The notes beneath the pieces are model-generated. The model ran no database searches. It was not told where the DNA came from and saw nothing but the letters and a program-made list of their open reading frames with translations. Positions 1-9,126 of a stretch of 64,000 nucleotides of DNA are shown here, in pieces; the stretch's first letter is position 1; the number at the start of each line of letters is the position of its first letter. Location of the stretch: assembly GCF_016804325.1 (NCBI RefSeq), contig NZ_CP043627.1, forward strand, positions 791,001 to 855,000. Reading direction: 5' to 3'. This DNA is from Methylobacterium aquaticum (GTDB taxonomy: Bacteria; Pseudomonadota; Alphaproteobacteria; Rhizobiales; Beijerinckiaceae). The position numbers were made by a program, and so were the translations under genes.

Positions 1-153
1 TCCGGGATTGTCCGGTTGCGGTCAGGGCCGGCGCAAGCCCCTGCGGGCCGTCCGAAAGTCCTGAGGGCTCACGCAAAAGCCACTGCGGGTTCGTTGCGAA
101 AATGAGATGAATCCGACCCGGCTTGGCCGTTGACAGATGCCCTCGCACCTAAG

Positions 154-180
154 AAAAAAGGCCACACGCGAGGTGTGGCC
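154..180 (-). terminator. Rho-independent terminator of the sRNA
   Basis: A perfect 8-bp stem (GGCCACAC/GTGTGGCC, loop of 5) is followed on the minus strand by six T. It is the 3' end of the candidate sRNA. Confidence 0.75.
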
Positions 181-241
181 CAAGTCTAGGGAGGAAACGC
201 CCAAAGAGGGCAGCAACGCCGCGACGCCATCGCCGCGTTGC
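154..241 (-). ncRNA. Candidate trans-acting sRNA, alpha-r8 (MmgR)-like
   Basis: Read on the minus strand, this stretch has a long 5' hairpin (arms at 213-219 and 235-241 with an inner GCGA/TCGC stem), a small GCCC/GGGC hairpin (199-211), the single-stranded decamer TTTCCTCCCT (188-197), and a terminator hairpin followed by six T. A -35/-10 pair lies just upstream. From memory of the family, TTTCCTCCCT is the conserved unpaired anti-Shine-Dalgarno motif of the rhizobial alpha-r8 sRNA MmgR, which represses phasin genes; alpha-r15 and 'cuckoo' RNAs carry a similar CUCCUCCC. The motif could pair with ribosome binding sites. No convincing ORF covers it. The family assignment is inference; the architecture is seen directly. 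Confidence 0.6.
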
Positions 242-247
242 CATTCA

Positions 248-276
248 AAGCTATGGCCTGCCGGCCCGGCTGGCAA
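248..276 (-). promoter_or_regulatory. Sigma-70-like promoter for the sRNA
   Basis: On the minus strand TTGCCA (276-271) and TAGCTT (253-248) are separated by exactly 17 bp. The predicted start falls about 6-7 nt downstream, at the base of the first sRNA hairpin. Confidence 0.5.
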
Positions 277-415
277 GGGTCCATTCGCCCGTTGTGGCAT
301 CCTCGTCGCATGTGATGCGTCGGCGCAACGTCCCGCTCCGCGTCGATCCACCCGACCGGATCCGTCTCTGCCGCGTTTCGCTCTCGCCGTCGCAAATCCG
401 CTGGAGGCCGCCGCG

Positions 416-1294
416 ATGACGCCCACCGAGCCCGTGACGCGTCGCATCCCGGTCCGCGGCCTGACCCTGTCGGTCGCCGAGGCCGGCCCGGAGGACGGGC
501 CGCTCACCGTGCTGCTCCACGGCTTTCCCGAGACCTGGTGGAGCTGGCGGCACCAGATCGGTCCGCTGGCGGCGGCGGGCCTGCGGGTGGTGGCGCCGGA
601 CCAGCGCGGCTACGGCCTGTCGAGCCGGCCGGAGGGAATCGCGGCCTACCATCTCGACCGCCTCGCCGACGACGTGATCGGCCTCGCCGACGCCCTCGGC
701 CGCGAGCGCTTCCGTCTCGTCGGGCACGATTGGGGCGGCCTCGTCGCCTGGTGGGTGGCCGCGCGCCATCCCGACCGCCTGGAGCGGCTGGCGATCCTCA
801 ACGCGCCGCATCCCGACGTGTTCGGCGCCTATGCCCGCCGGCACCCGAGCCAGATGCTCCGGAGCGTCTATGTCGGGCTGTTCCAGCTTCCGGGCCTGCC
901 CGAGGCCCTGTTGCGCGCCGGCGACTGCGCGGCCCTGCGCCGGGCCCTGACGAATTCGAGCCGGCCCGGCGCCTTCTCGCCCCACGATCTCGATCTCTAC
1001 GCCGCCGCCTGGCGCCGGCCGGGCGCCATCACGGCGATGCTGAACTGGTACCGGGCCCTGCGCCTACCCCGGACGCCGGCGCCCGGACCGATCCGGCCGC
1101 CGGTCCTGGTGCTGTGGGGCGAGCGCGACACGGCGCTCGAACGCGGTCTCGCCGCCGAGAGCCTGCGCCTCTGCGCGCAGGGCGCGGTGCGGTATTTCCC
1201 GCAGGCCACCCACTGGCTCCAGCACGAGGAGCCGGCAGCGGTCGGCGAGGCCCTGATCGGGTTCCTGACCGCCCCGGCCGGGGCGAAAGCCTGA
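416..1294 (+). CDS. Alpha/beta hydrolase, epoxide-hydrolase-like
   Basis: A 292-residue alpha/beta-hydrolase-fold protein. The oxyanion-hole segment HGFPETWW is near residue 35 and the nucleophile elbow GHDWGG, with Asp as nucleophile, is near residue 98. WGERDTAL is the usual acid-strand segment, and the catalytic His lies in ATHWLQHEEP near the C-terminus. Asp nucleophile plus HGFP plus a C-terminal HW is the pattern of soluble epoxide hydrolases and the related fluoroacetate/haloalkane dehalogenases. The substrate is unknown. The ATG at 416 was chosen because GGAGG lies about 9 nt upstream and upstream in-frame sequence has no family similarity. It converges tail to tail with trpC, 4 bp apart. 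Confidence 0.85.
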   Translation: MTPTEPVTRRIPVRGLTLSVAEAGPEDGPLTVLLHGFPETWWSWRHQIGPLAAAGLRVVAPDQRGYGLSSRPEGIAAYHLDRLADDVIGLADALGRERFRLVGHDWGGLVAWWVAARHPDRLERLAILNAPHPDVFGAYARRHPSQMLRSVYVGLFQLPGLPEALLRAGDCAALRRALTNSSRPGAFSPHDLDLYAAAWRRPGAITAMLNWYRALRLPRTPAPGPIRPPVLVLWGERDTALERGLAAESLRLCAQGAVRYFPQATHWLQHEEPAAVGEALIGFLTAPAGAKA

Positions 1295-1298
1295 ACGG

Positions 1299-2162
1299 TC
1301 AGGTTTGAGCGCCGAACAGCAGCTGCTTCGTCGCCGCCGTCACGTCGTCCTGCCGCATCAGGCTCTCGCCGACCAGGAACGTCCGGATGCCGGCACGCGC
1401 CAGGAACTGCGCGTCGGCATGGCCGCCGATGCCGCTCTCGCCGACCAGGATCCGGTCCGGCGGCACCAGCGGGCTCAGGCGGGCGGCGTTGTCGAGGGAG
1501 ACCTCGAAGGTGCGCAAGGAGCGGTTGTTGACGCCGATGAGCCGGGTGCCGAGGGGCAGGGCGCGCGCCAGCTCCACCTCGTCATGCACCTCGACCAGCA
1601 CGTCCATGCCGAGGTCGTGCGCGGTCTCGACCAGCGCCGACGCCTCGTCGTCGTCGAGGCTTGCCATGATGACCAGGATGCAGTCGGCGCCCCAGGCCCG
1701 GGCCTCGACCACCTGGTAGGGCTCGAACAGGAAGTCCTTGCGCAGGACCGGCAGCGAGCAGGCGGCCCGCGCCGCCGTCAGGTATTCGGGCTTGCCCTTG
1801 AACGAGGGCTCGTCGGTGAGGACCGACAGGCAGGTGGCGCCGCCGGCCTCGTAGGCGCGGGCGAGCGCCGGCGGGTCGAAATCCTCGCGGATCAGGCCAC
1901 GGGACGGCGACGCCTTCTTGATCTCGGCGATCAGCGCGAAGCGATCTTGCGCCACATGCGCCGCGATCGCATCGGCGAAGCCCCGGGGCGGGTCGGCCTT
2001 GGCGACGCGCTTCTCGAGCTCGGCCAGCGGCACGCGCAGCTTCGCCGAGGCGATCTCGCGCCTTTTGTAGGCCTCGATATGGGCGAGCACGTCGGCCGGG
2101 CGCGGGCGGGCCGCGTCCCCGGGAGACGGCGAATCCTGAGACGTCGTATCGGTGTCGGACAA
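1299..2162 (-). CDS. trpC: Indole-3-glycerol-phosphate synthase TrpC
   Basis: Catalyses ring closure of carboxyphenylaminodeoxyribulose phosphate to indole-3-glycerol phosphate, the fourth step of tryptophan synthesis, in the cytosol. The TIM-barrel signatures are all present: [15 protein letters not shown], the [11 protein letters not shown] loop, [17 protein letters not shown] and LVGESGI. It is the last gene of trpG-trpD-trpC. A TTG start at 2162 is preferred because GAGGGGAGGA sits just upstream. The in-frame GTG at 2207 has no ribosome binding site and would add 15 unconserved residues. moaC/moeA, frequent downstream partners in Rhizobiales, do not follow. Confidence 0.93.
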   Translation of the reverse strand: MSDTDTTSQDSPSPGDAARPRPADVLAHIEAYKRREIASAKLRVPLAELEKRVAKADPPRGFADAIAAHVAQDRFALIAEIKKASPSRGLIREDFDPPALARAYEAGGATCLSVLTDEPSFKGKPEYLTAARAACSLPVLRKDFLFEPYQVVEARAWGADCILVIMASLDDDEASALVETAHDLGMDVLVEVHDEVELARALPLGTRLIGVNNRSLRTFEVSLDNAARLSPLVPPDRILVGESGIGGHADAQFLARAGIRTFLVGESLMRQDDVTAATKQLLFGAQT

Positions 2163-2221
2163 GGCCGTGTCCTCCCCTCGGGAGCGTGTCGGGGATATCA
2201 AGTTCACGGGGACGCCGTCGG

Positions 2222-3235
2222 TTACGCGTTCGAGACGACCGCCAGACGCTCCAGGACCGCCCTGGCCGCGCCGGTATCGATCGCCTGGGCGGCGCGGGTC
2301 ACGCCGTCCTGCAGGCTGTCAACGCGCCCGGCCACCATCAGGGCCGCCGCGGCATTGAGGATTCCGATGTCGCGGTAGGGCGTGCGGGCGCCGTCGAGGA
2401 CCTCGCGCAGGGCCCCCGCATTGTGCGCCGGGTCGCCGCCGCGCAGCTCCTCCGGCTGCGCCAGGCGCAGGCCCAGTTCCCGCGGATCGATGGTGAAGCG
2501 GCGGAGCGCGCCGCCTTCCCACGCCACCACGGCGGTCGGGCCGGTGGTGGTGATCTCGTCGAGCCCGTCCGAGCCGTGAACGGTCCAGACCCGGCGGCTG
2601 CCGAGCTCGGCGAGCACCCGGGTCATCGGCTCGGCGAGCGAGGGTGCGTAGACGCCGAGCAGCTGCGCCGACACCCCGGCCGGGTTGCAGAGCGGCCCGA
2701 GCACGTTGAACAGCGTCCGGGTGCCGATCTCGACCCGCACCGGCGCGACGTGGCGCATCGAGGCGTGGTGCGACTGGGCGAACATGAAGCACAGGCCCGC
2801 TTCCGCGAGGCAGCGGGCGAGGTGATCGGGGGTGAGGCCGAGGCCGACGCCCAGCGCCGCGAGCACGTCGGCGGCGCCCGAGCGCGACGAGGCCGCGCGG
2901 TTGCCGTGCTTGGCCACCGGCACGCCGCAGGCGGCGGTGACGATCGCCGCCAGCGTCGAGACGTTGTAGCTGCCCGAATGATCCCCGCCGGTGCCGACGA
3001 TGTCGATCGCGCCCTCGGGCGCCGCGACGCGGGTCATGCGCTCGCGCAAGGCGCCCGCGGCTCCGGTGATCTCGTCCAGAGCCTCGCCGCGGACGTGCAG
3101 GGCCATCAGGAAGGCGCCGGCCTGGGCATGCGTCACCTCGCCGGAGAGCAGGTGATCGAAGGCGCGCCGCGCCTCCTCGCGCGTCAGCGCGGCGCCCGTG
3201 GCGACCTTCGCCAGGTAGGGCTTGAACGAGTCCAT
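2222..3235 (-). CDS. trpD: Anthranilate phosphoribosyltransferase TrpD
   Basis: A 337-residue enzyme that transfers phosphoribose from PRPP to anthranilate, the second tryptophan step. The PRPP-binding [14 protein letters not shown] motif is at about residues 81-94 and KHGNRAASS follows, both diagnostic of the family. Length is normal. The gene is 45 bp downstream of trpG and just upstream of trpC, so the three are probably co-transcribed. It is a stand-alone TrpD, not a TrpGD fusion. Confidence 0.97.
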   Translation of the reverse strand: MDSFKPYLAKVATGAALTREEARRAFDHLLSGEVTHAQAGAFLMALHVRGEALDEITGAAGALRERMTRVAAPEGAIDIVGTGGDHSGSYNVSTLAAIVTAACGVPVAKHGNRAASSRSGAADVLAALGVGLGLTPDHLARCLAEAGLCFMFAQSHHASMRHVAPVRVEIGTRTLFNVLGPLCNPAGVSAQLLGVYAPSLAEPMTRVLAELGSRRVWTVHGSDGLDEITTTGPTAVVAWEGGALRRFTIDPRELGLRLAQPEELRGGDPAHNAGALREVLDGARTPYRDIGILNAAAALMVAGRVDSLQDGVTRAAQAIDTGAARAVLERLAVVSNA

Positions 3236-3280
3236 GACGGTAACGGGCCTGATCTCAGCGCGGGTGTCGGCTGGTTTTCG

Positions 3281-3916
3281 TCAATGCACATCTCGGCCGC
3301 GCTTGTCACCCCGGGTCCCGCCATTCCGGCCCCCGGCGTTCCACGCCGTGGCGAGGTCGAGGAAATTGCGCACCATGGTCTCGCCGTGCTGCGACAGGAT
3401 GCTCTCGGGGTGGAACTGCACCCCGTGGACCGGCCGCTCCGCGTGCTCGAGCGCCATGATCAGCCCGTCGGCCTCCGCCGTCACCACGAGGTTCGCTGGG
3501 CAGGTCGCCCGCTCGACGACCAGCGAGTGGTAGCGCGTGGCCGAGAACGGTCCGTTGATGCCGCGAAACAGCCCGGTCGACCGGTGCCGCACCTGCGAGA
3601 CCTTGCCGTGCATGGGCGCCGGCGCCCGCACCACGTCGCCGCCGAAGGCCTGGCCGATCGCCTGGAGGCCGAGGCAGACGCCGAGCATCGGGATCTCGTC
3701 GCTCAGATCCCGCACCACGTCGAGGCACACCCCGGCCTCGCTCGGCGTGCAGGGCCCGGGCGACAGCACCAGGGCGTCCGGCGCGCGGCGGCGGATCTCC
3801 TCGACGGTGATCGCGTCGTTGCGCACCACCTCGATCGAACCGGCGAGCGGCCCGATCAGGTGGACGAGGTTCCAGGTGAAGGAATCGTAGTTGTCGATGA
3901 CCAGGATGTCGGACAT
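3281..3916 (-). CDS. trpG: Anthranilate synthase component II (glutamine amidotransferase) TrpG
   Basis: The glutaminase subunit supplies ammonia to TrpE for anthranilate formation. It is a class I amidotransferase: NYDSFTWNL at the N-terminus, the nucleophile Cys in GVCLGLQA, and the His/Glu pair in VQFHPESI. Of 211 residues, the last ~20 are a basic, low-complexity tail. First gene of trpGDC. trpE is not adjacent: the next gene upstream is the BI-1 protein across 387 bp, so the large subunit must be elsewhere. PabA function for folate is possible, because many bacteria share this subunit. Confidence 0.95.
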   Translation of the reverse strand: MSDILVIDNYDSFTWNLVHLIGPLAGSIEVVRNDAITVEEIRRRAPDALVLSPGPCTPSEAGVCLDVVRDLSDEIPMLGVCLGLQAIGQAFGGDVVRAPAPMHGKVSQVRHRSTGLFRGINGPFSATRYHSLVVERATCPANLVVTAEADGLIMALEHAERPVHGVQFHPESILSQHGETMVRNFLDLATAWNAGGRNGGTRGDKRGRDVH

Positions 3917-4065
3917 GGGCGCCTCTCGCGGGCGCGGTGTGGGGCTTGGGGTGGCGGGAGGTCAAGGGGGAGGGGCGCCGGCGCCTGGAATCCGTACGGG
4001 GCCGGGGGAGCCTGCCAAGGACTATCTCTGGCCGAGAGCCGAAGCCTTCTTTCTCCCACTCTCGA

Positions 4066-4184
4066 CCTCATCCTGAGGTGTCAGTCGATCGAGGATCGAC
4101 TGACCTCGAAGGAGGGCTCCAGGGATCGCGGCGGCATCTGGAGCCCTCCTTCGAGGCTCCCTTCGGTCGCACCTCAGGATGAGG
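4066..4184. repeat. Palindromic intergenic repeat, family A, copy 1
   Basis: About 119 bp bounded by CCTCATCCTGAGGTG and its inverse CACCTCAGGATGAGG. Inside are a second pair of inverted arms, TCGAAGGAGGGCTCCAG against CTGGAGCCCTCCTTCGA, so the whole folds into one long hairpin. A second copy with the same ends and inner arms lies at 25308-25416. It fills most of the gap between trpG and the BI-1 gene. REP/MITE-like, no coding content. Confidence 0.85.
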
Positions 4185-4230
4185 CTGCGGATGGGATCAG
4201 ATGGGTCGACGCGAAGGCGTCGATGCCCAA

Positions 4231-4266
4231 GAAAAAACCCGCCCCTCCCTTGCGGGACAGGCGGGT
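4231..4266 (-). terminator. Rho-independent terminator of the BI-1 gene
   Basis: ACCCGCC (4237-4243) pairs with GGCGGGT (4260-4266). On the minus strand the stem ends in a run of six T. It lies about 40 bp past the BI-1 stop codon. Confidence 0.75.
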
Positions 4267-4303
4267 GTGAAGTCGAGGGTCCGTCCGTGGTGGAGGTTAA
4301 CGC

Positions 4304-5014
4304 CTATTCCTTCTCGCCGGTGAGGCTCAGCAGCATCTGGAACAGGTTGATGAAGTTCAGGTAGAGCGACAGGGCGCCGAACACCGCGAGCTTGGAATTG
4401 GCTTCCTCGCCCCAGCTCTCGGCATATTGCTCCTTGATCGACTGGGTGTCGTAGGCGGTGAGCCCGGTGAAGATCACGACGCCGATCAGCGAGATCGCGA
4501 ATTGCAGCGCGCTCGAGGCCAGAAAGATGTTGACCAGGCTGGCGATGACGAGGCCGATCAGGCCCATCACCAGGAACGAGCCCATCCGCGAGAGGTCGCG
4601 CTTGGTGGTGTAGCCGTAGAGGCTGGTCGCCCCGAACATCGCCGCGGTGATGAAGAAGGTGCGGGCGATGCTGGTGCCGGTGAAGACCAGGAAGATCGAG
4701 GCCAGGGACAGGCCCATCACCCCGCAGAAGGTCCAGAACAGGGTGTGGGCGGTGGCGGCCGAGATCCGGTCGGCGCGGAACGACAGCACCATGATGAAGG
4801 CGAGGGGGGCCAGCATCACGACGTATTTCAGCGGCGTGCCGAAAAGCGGCTTGTACAGAGCCGGAGTCGAGGAGACGCCGAGCGCGACGAGGCCGGTCAG
4901 CGCCAGGCCGAGGCCCATCGTGTTGTAGACCCGCAGCATGTGCCGCCGCAGGCCCTCGTCGAAGACCGCACCGGCGGGGGCCGCATGGGTCTGCCAGGCG
5001 TAGGGGGTGTTCAT
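4304..5014 (-). CDS. Bax inhibitor-1/YccA family membrane protein
   Basis: A 236-residue integral inner-membrane protein with about seven hydrophobic segments from residue 35 to near the C-terminus. The family regions FMVLSFRADRISAATAH and IFTGLTAYDTQSIKEQY are present; the latter holds the conserved YDTQ acidic site near the last helix. Bacterial BI-1 proteins are proton-sensitive calcium-leak channels, and YccA-type members bind FtsH. The native role here is unknown. ATG at 5014. Monocistronic, with its own terminator. Confidence 0.92.
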   Translation of the reverse strand: MNTPYAWQTHAAPAGAVFDEGLRRHMLRVYNTMGLGLALTGLVALGVSSTPALYKPLFGTPLKYVVMLAPLAFIMVLSFRADRISAATAHTLFWTFCGVMGLSLASIFLVFTGTSIARTFFITAAMFGATSLYGYTTKRDLSRMGSFLVMGLIGLVIASLVNIFLASSALQFAISLIGVVIFTGLTAYDTQSIKEQYAESWGEEANSKLAVFGALSLYLNFINLFQMLLSLTGEKE

Positions 5015-5051
5015 CGGGGAGATCGCTCCGGGATGGGGACGGGTGAGACGG

Positions 5052-5831
5052 TCAGTGCTTCAGGGCCGCCAGGGTGGCGGCGGCGCGGCCGAGATCGGGC
5101 TCGCTGCCCGAGCCGCTGAGCGCGTAGGCGCCGTGCCCGGCCTTCCAGTAGACCGTGACGGCCTCCGGCGAGCGGACGATGGCGGGCGCGCTCGCCTCCG
5201 CATCCGCCGTGCGGGTGGCGAACAGCGCGACCTTGCCGAGATGGCCGGCATCGATCGCGACCTCGACGCCCGCGCCGCTGCGCGAGGGGAAGATCTGCAT
5301 GTCGTCGACGCGCCAGTCCGACGGCAGGTCGGGCAGGGCGATCCCGGTCGCCGCCTCGACCTCGCGGCGGTCGTAGGCCGGGGTCGGGCGCTGCGAGGTC
5401 ACCCGGGCACGGACCAGGGCGGCCTGGCGGGCCTGCAGCGCCTCCTCGACGAAGGTCGCGGAATGCGTCGACGCGATCGTGTTCTGCACGCCGAAATCGC
5501 CGGTCTCGTTGTGCAGGAGCCAGCCGGTCCCGACCAGCATGGCGATCACGGCGGCGCGCTGGAGCCGCGCGCCGATGCGCCGCCAGGTCAGGGCCCGGTC
5601 GAGGCGGCGGGCCGCCGCGGCGAGGCGCTCGGGCGAGGGGCCCGGCCGCACCGCCACGCCCTCGACCGCTCCGAAGGCGGCGCGCAGGGCATCGCGGGTG
5701 TGCAGGTCGGCCATGACGCGCGCCGCCACCTCCGGCCGCGCGGCCAGGTGCTCCTCGACCTCGATCCGCCGCCCGAGGTCGAGCTGGCCGTCGATATAGG
5801 CGTTCAGGTCGGCCTCGGTGATCGGATCCAT
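5052..5831 (-). CDS. Anti-sigma factor (membrane-anchored)
   Basis: A 259-residue protein with a cytoplasmic N-terminal anti-sigma segment (PITEADLNAYIDGQLDLG, residues ~2-20), a helical stretch, one transmembrane helix (AAVIAMLVGTGWLLH, about residues 90-105), and an extracytoplasmic C-terminal domain. The zinc-binding HxxxCxxC motif of ZAS proteins is absent. The ATG at 5831 is preferred over GTG/ATG at 5864/5861 because GGGAG lies 6-10 nt upstream and homologues start at this point. It directly follows the ECF sigma gene and presumably sequesters that factor. Confidence 0.85.
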   Translation of the reverse strand: MDPITEADLNAYIDGQLDLGRRIEVEEHLAARPEVAARVMADLHTRDALRAAFGAVEGVAVRPGPSPERLAAAARRLDRALTWRRIGARLQRAAVIAMLVGTGWLLHNETGDFGVQNTIASTHSATFVEEALQARQAALVRARVTSQRPTPAYDRREVEAATGIALPDLPSDWRVDDMQIFPSRSGAGVEVAIDAGHLGKVALFATRTADAEASAPAIVRSPEAVTVYWKAGHGAYALSGSGSEPDLGRAAATLAALKH

Positions 5832-5860
5832 GGTCGTCTCCCGTGACTGTTCGCCGCTCA

Positions 5861-6433
5861 TCACGACGCCCTCGCGCTGGTGCCGCCGTCGACCACCCGC
5901 AGGCGCGGGGCCGGTCGCTCGGGCGCGTCCTCCGGGGCCGGCAGGCGGGAGGCGCCGCTCTCGATGGTGCGCAGGGCCGCCCGCGCCCGCCCGAGGCGCG
6001 ACATCAGCGTGCCGATCGGAATGCCGAGCACGTCGGCGGCCTCCTGGTAGGCCAGCCCCTCGATGGTCACGAGGTGCAGGGCCTCGCGCTGCTCCGCCGG
6101 CAGGCGCCCGAACGCCTCGCGCACCTGGGCGAGGCGCACATGGCCTTCCTGGGCCGGCGGCGTCGCCTCCTCGACGATGTGGCCGAGGGCATCGGCGTAG
6201 CGCGCCTCCACCTTGCGGCGGCGCTGGTCGTCGATGAAGGCGTTGTGCAGCACCGTCATCAGCCAGGTGCGCAGGTTGGTCCCCGGGCGCAGGGACCCCT
6301 GCCGCTCGAGGGCGCGCACGAGGGTGTCGTGCACGAGGTCGTCGGCCTGCGCGGAGTCCCGCGTCAAGGACCGGGCGTAGCGCCGGAGCGGCACCAGGAG
6401 ATCGAGGACGTCGGGGCGCTTGCGAAGCATCAT
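5861..6433 (-). CDS. ECF-type RNA polymerase sigma factor
   Basis: A 190-residue sigma-70 family regulator with only regions 2 and 4. Region 2 (residues ~15-70) contains DLVHDTLVRALERQ and NLRTWLMTVLHNAFIDDQRR. Region 4 (residues ~105-160) contains LPAEQREALHLVTIEGLAYQ and the helix-turn-helix GIPIGTLMSRLGRARAAL. The extra ~30-residue tail is Pro/Ala-rich. The anti-sigma gene follows at once. It is not EcfG: no phyR/nepR genes are adjacent. Such pairs usually autoregulate through a GAAC-type -35 element; none was assigned here. The signal it answers is unknown. Confidence 0.92.
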   Translation of the reverse strand: MMLRKRPDVLDLLVPLRRYARSLTRDSAQADDLVHDTLVRALERQGSLRPGTNLRTWLMTVLHNAFIDDQRRRKVEARYADALGHIVEEATPPAQEGHVRLAQVREAFGRLPAEQREALHLVTIEGLAYQEAADVLGIPIGTLMSRLGRARAALRTIESGASRLPAPEDAPERPAPRLRVVDGGTSARAS

Positions 6434-7053
6434 AATGGGTGAACGTGCGCCGGGGCGGGTCTAATCCCGGGCGCGGTCGGCGACATGCCGGAAACGTTCA
6501 CATCCGCGTGAGCGGCGGCGGTCGCGGCCCACCAAACCTTCTTCTGCCAAGGGTAGGGCCGTCGGGCAAGGAATGGCGCGCCTCCCCTCTCCCGAGCGGG
6601 AGAGAGGTCGGGGGTGGCAATGACCGGGGGGTATTGTTCGGCACGCGCATTTTTCCACCCCCCTGGGGTTGGAGGCGGGGTTTCGATCAGGCGGTGATGG
6701 TTGCGAGGAGCGTGGCGAAGGGTGTCGCCGTGGTTCGGAGTGCCGCGGTAGCAACGACGATGCGCAACTCCGCCTCGCCCTTGGCCAGCCCCATCGCCCG
6801 ACCGCCGCTGACCTTGCGCTGGACCACCGCGGGTCGCAGGGCGCGCTCGCAGGCAGCAGGGGTTGCGGCCCGCCTGCCGGCGTTGGCGGAGCGGGTCGAG
6901 GGCGGGCGGATTGCAGCCCGCCCGCGTGGTCCCGAGCGCAAGGTCGATAAGCCCTCCGTGGCCGCGGCCGTGGCGCGTGAGCAGGTCGCCACCGCCAGGG
7001 CACTCGAAAAGGCCAAGCTGACGGCTAAGCGAATACCTTGAAAGGCACGGCTC
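6434..7053. other. Gene-poor region between the sigma factor and paaZ
   Basis: About 620 bp. The left part holds a family C repeat fragment. From 6697 to 7041 an open plus-strand frame (114 codons, GTG start) encodes an Ala/Arg-rich product without recognisable motifs, and a minus-strand frame overlaps it. Neither has a good ribosome binding site. The product is probably not real, though the 6697-7041 frame cannot be excluded. Confidence 0.4.
6557..6625. repeat. Family C repeat, partial copy
   Basis: GGGCAAGGAATGGCGCG followed by a CCTCTCCC-CGAGC-GGGAGAGG hairpin. The same GGAATGGCGCG plus CCCTC-rich hairpin order occurs, inverted, at 14190-14240. Confidence 0.5.
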
Positions 7054-9083
7054 TCATGCCTCCCGCATCGCATTCATCGTCAGCAGCTCGTAGGTCGCGG
7101 CCGTCTCGCCCGCCGCCGTCAGGATCTCCACGTCCCACCGCACCTCGCCGTATTGCGCGTTGCGCGGCGACTTCTCCTTGGCGGTGAGCCGCACCCGGAT
7201 CGCCTCGCCGGGCTGGATCGGCTTGAGGAAGCGCAGGGAGTCGAGCCCGTAATTGGCCAGCACCGGGCCCGGATCGGGATCGACGAACAGCCCGGCGGCG
7301 AAGGACAGGAGCAGGTAGCCGTGCGCCACCCGGCCGGGGAAGAACGGGTGGCCCTTCGTCGCCTCCTCGCTCATATGGGCGTAGAAGGTGTCGCCGGTGA
7401 ACGCGGCGAAATGCTCGATGTCCTGGAGCGTGATCACCCGCTCGGCCGAGTGGAAGCTGCGGCCGATCTCCAGATCCTCGAAGTGGCAGCGGAACGGGTG
7501 CTCGGGAAGGACCTGTTCCGGCGCGCCCTTGATCCAGCTCTGCGTGATCCGGCTCAGCATCGCGGGCGAGCCCTGCAGCGCCGTGCGCTGCATGTAGTGG
7601 GACAAGGCCCGCACGCCGCCCAGCTCCTCGCCGCCGCCGGCCCGGCCGGGGCCGCCATGCATCATGTGCGGCATCGGCGAGCCGTGGCCGGTCTGCTCCT
7701 TGGCGCAGTCGCGGTCGATGACGACGAGGCGGCCGTGATAGGGACTGACGCCGAAGACCAGATCGGCCGCCGCCGCGGGATCGTGGGTGTAGAGCGAGGC
7801 GACGAGGCTGCCCTCGCCGCGATTGGCGAGCAGGGCGGCCTCCTCCAGCCCGTCATAGCCCATCACGGTGCAGACCGGGCCGAAGGCCTCGAGCGCATGC
7901 ACCTGCCGGGCCCGGAGCGGATCGGCGCAGTGGAGGAGCAGCGGCGGCAGGAAGGCGCCGGTCTCCGGATCCGCCCCCTCCACGGTGACCCGCGCCGGAT
8001 CGCCGAAGACCAGCTCGGCTTCCGCCCGCAGGGCTTCGACCCGGGCGAGCACGTCGCGCCGCTGCGCGAGACCCACCACCGGGCCCATCCGCACGTCCTC
8101 GCGGGCAGGATCGCCGATCCGCACCGAGGCCAGCCGCCGGCTCAGGGCCTCGATCACCGCCGGCACCTGGGCGCGGGGCGCCAGCGCCCGGCGGATCGCC
8201 GTGCATTTCTGCCCGGCCTTGACGGTCATCTCCTTGGCGACCTCCTTGATGTAGAGGTCGAATTCCGGCGTACCCGGCCCCGCATCGGGGCCCAGGATCG
8301 CGGCGTTGAGCGAGTCGCGCTCGGCGACGAAATGCACCGCCTCGCGGGCGATGACCGGATGGCGTTGCAGCGTCTGCGCCGTCTCGGCCGAGCCGGTGAA
8401 CGACACCACGTCCTGGCCGGTGAGGTGATCGAACAGGTCGCCGGTCGGCCCGACCACGCATTGCAGGGCGCCTTCGGGCAGGATGCCGGATTCGGCGATC
8501 AGCCGCACGAGCGCATGGGCGACGTAGGACGTGATCGTGGCGGGCTTCGTCACCACCGGCACGCCGGCGAGGATCGCGGGCGCGAGCTTTTCGAGGAGCC
8601 CCAGCACGGGAAGTTGAAGGCGTTGATGTGGACCGCGCAACCGGTCCGCGACGTCATCACGTGGCGCCCGACGAAGCTGCCGCCGCGCGACAGCGGCTCC
8701 ACCGCCCCGTCGATCAGGAAGGTGGCGTTCGGGAGTTCCCGCCGTCCCTTCGAGGCGTAGACGAACAGCGTGCCGATGCCGCCGTCGATGTCGATCAGGT
8801 TGTCGGTGCGGGTCGCGCCGGTCTGGTGCGACAGGGCGTAGAGCCTGTCCCGGCGCTCGTTGAGGAAGGCGGCGAGCCGCTTCAGCATCTCGGCGCGCTG
8901 GTGGAAGGTGAGGCGCCGCAAGTTCGGACCACCGACCCGGCGGGCATGGTCCAGCACCTCGGCCATGTCCAGGCCGCCGCCGCCGACCTCCGCCACCACC
9001 GCGCCGGTCACGGCGCTGCGGATGCCGGTCCAGTCTCCCCCCGGCGCGATCCAGCGTCCCTGGACGTAGCTTTCCAGCCGCAT
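7054..9083 (-). pseudogene. paaZ: PaaZ: oxepin-CoA hydrolase / aldehyde dehydrogenase, frameshifted
   Basis: PaaZ opens the oxepin-CoA ring (MaoC-like hydratase) and oxidises the resulting semialdehyde (ALDH domain) in phenylacetate catabolism. The ALDH domain comes first, with catalytic Cys in GQKCTAIRR. The C-terminal MaoC-like domain (last ~150 residues) contains FTGDTFYAHMSEEA and FPGRVAHGYLL. The N-terminal ~160 residues read from ATG 9083 to HINAFNFPCWG. The remainder continues (LLEKLAPAILAGVPVV) in another frame. One inserted G near 8598-8602 (plus strand) restores the expected WGLLEKLAP. All domains are otherwise intact, so it is either a very recent pseudogene or a sequencing error. 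No other paa genes are adjacent. Confidence 0.85.
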
Positions 9084-9126
9084 GGCGTGTCTCCCCTCCC
9101 ATCCTGCCGTTCTTGTCCATTCATTA

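Noticed and set aside
2186..4270. Plus-strand open frame of 694 codons opposite trpD and trpG
   Set aside because: Shadow of the trp genes; composition is that of reversed coding sequence.
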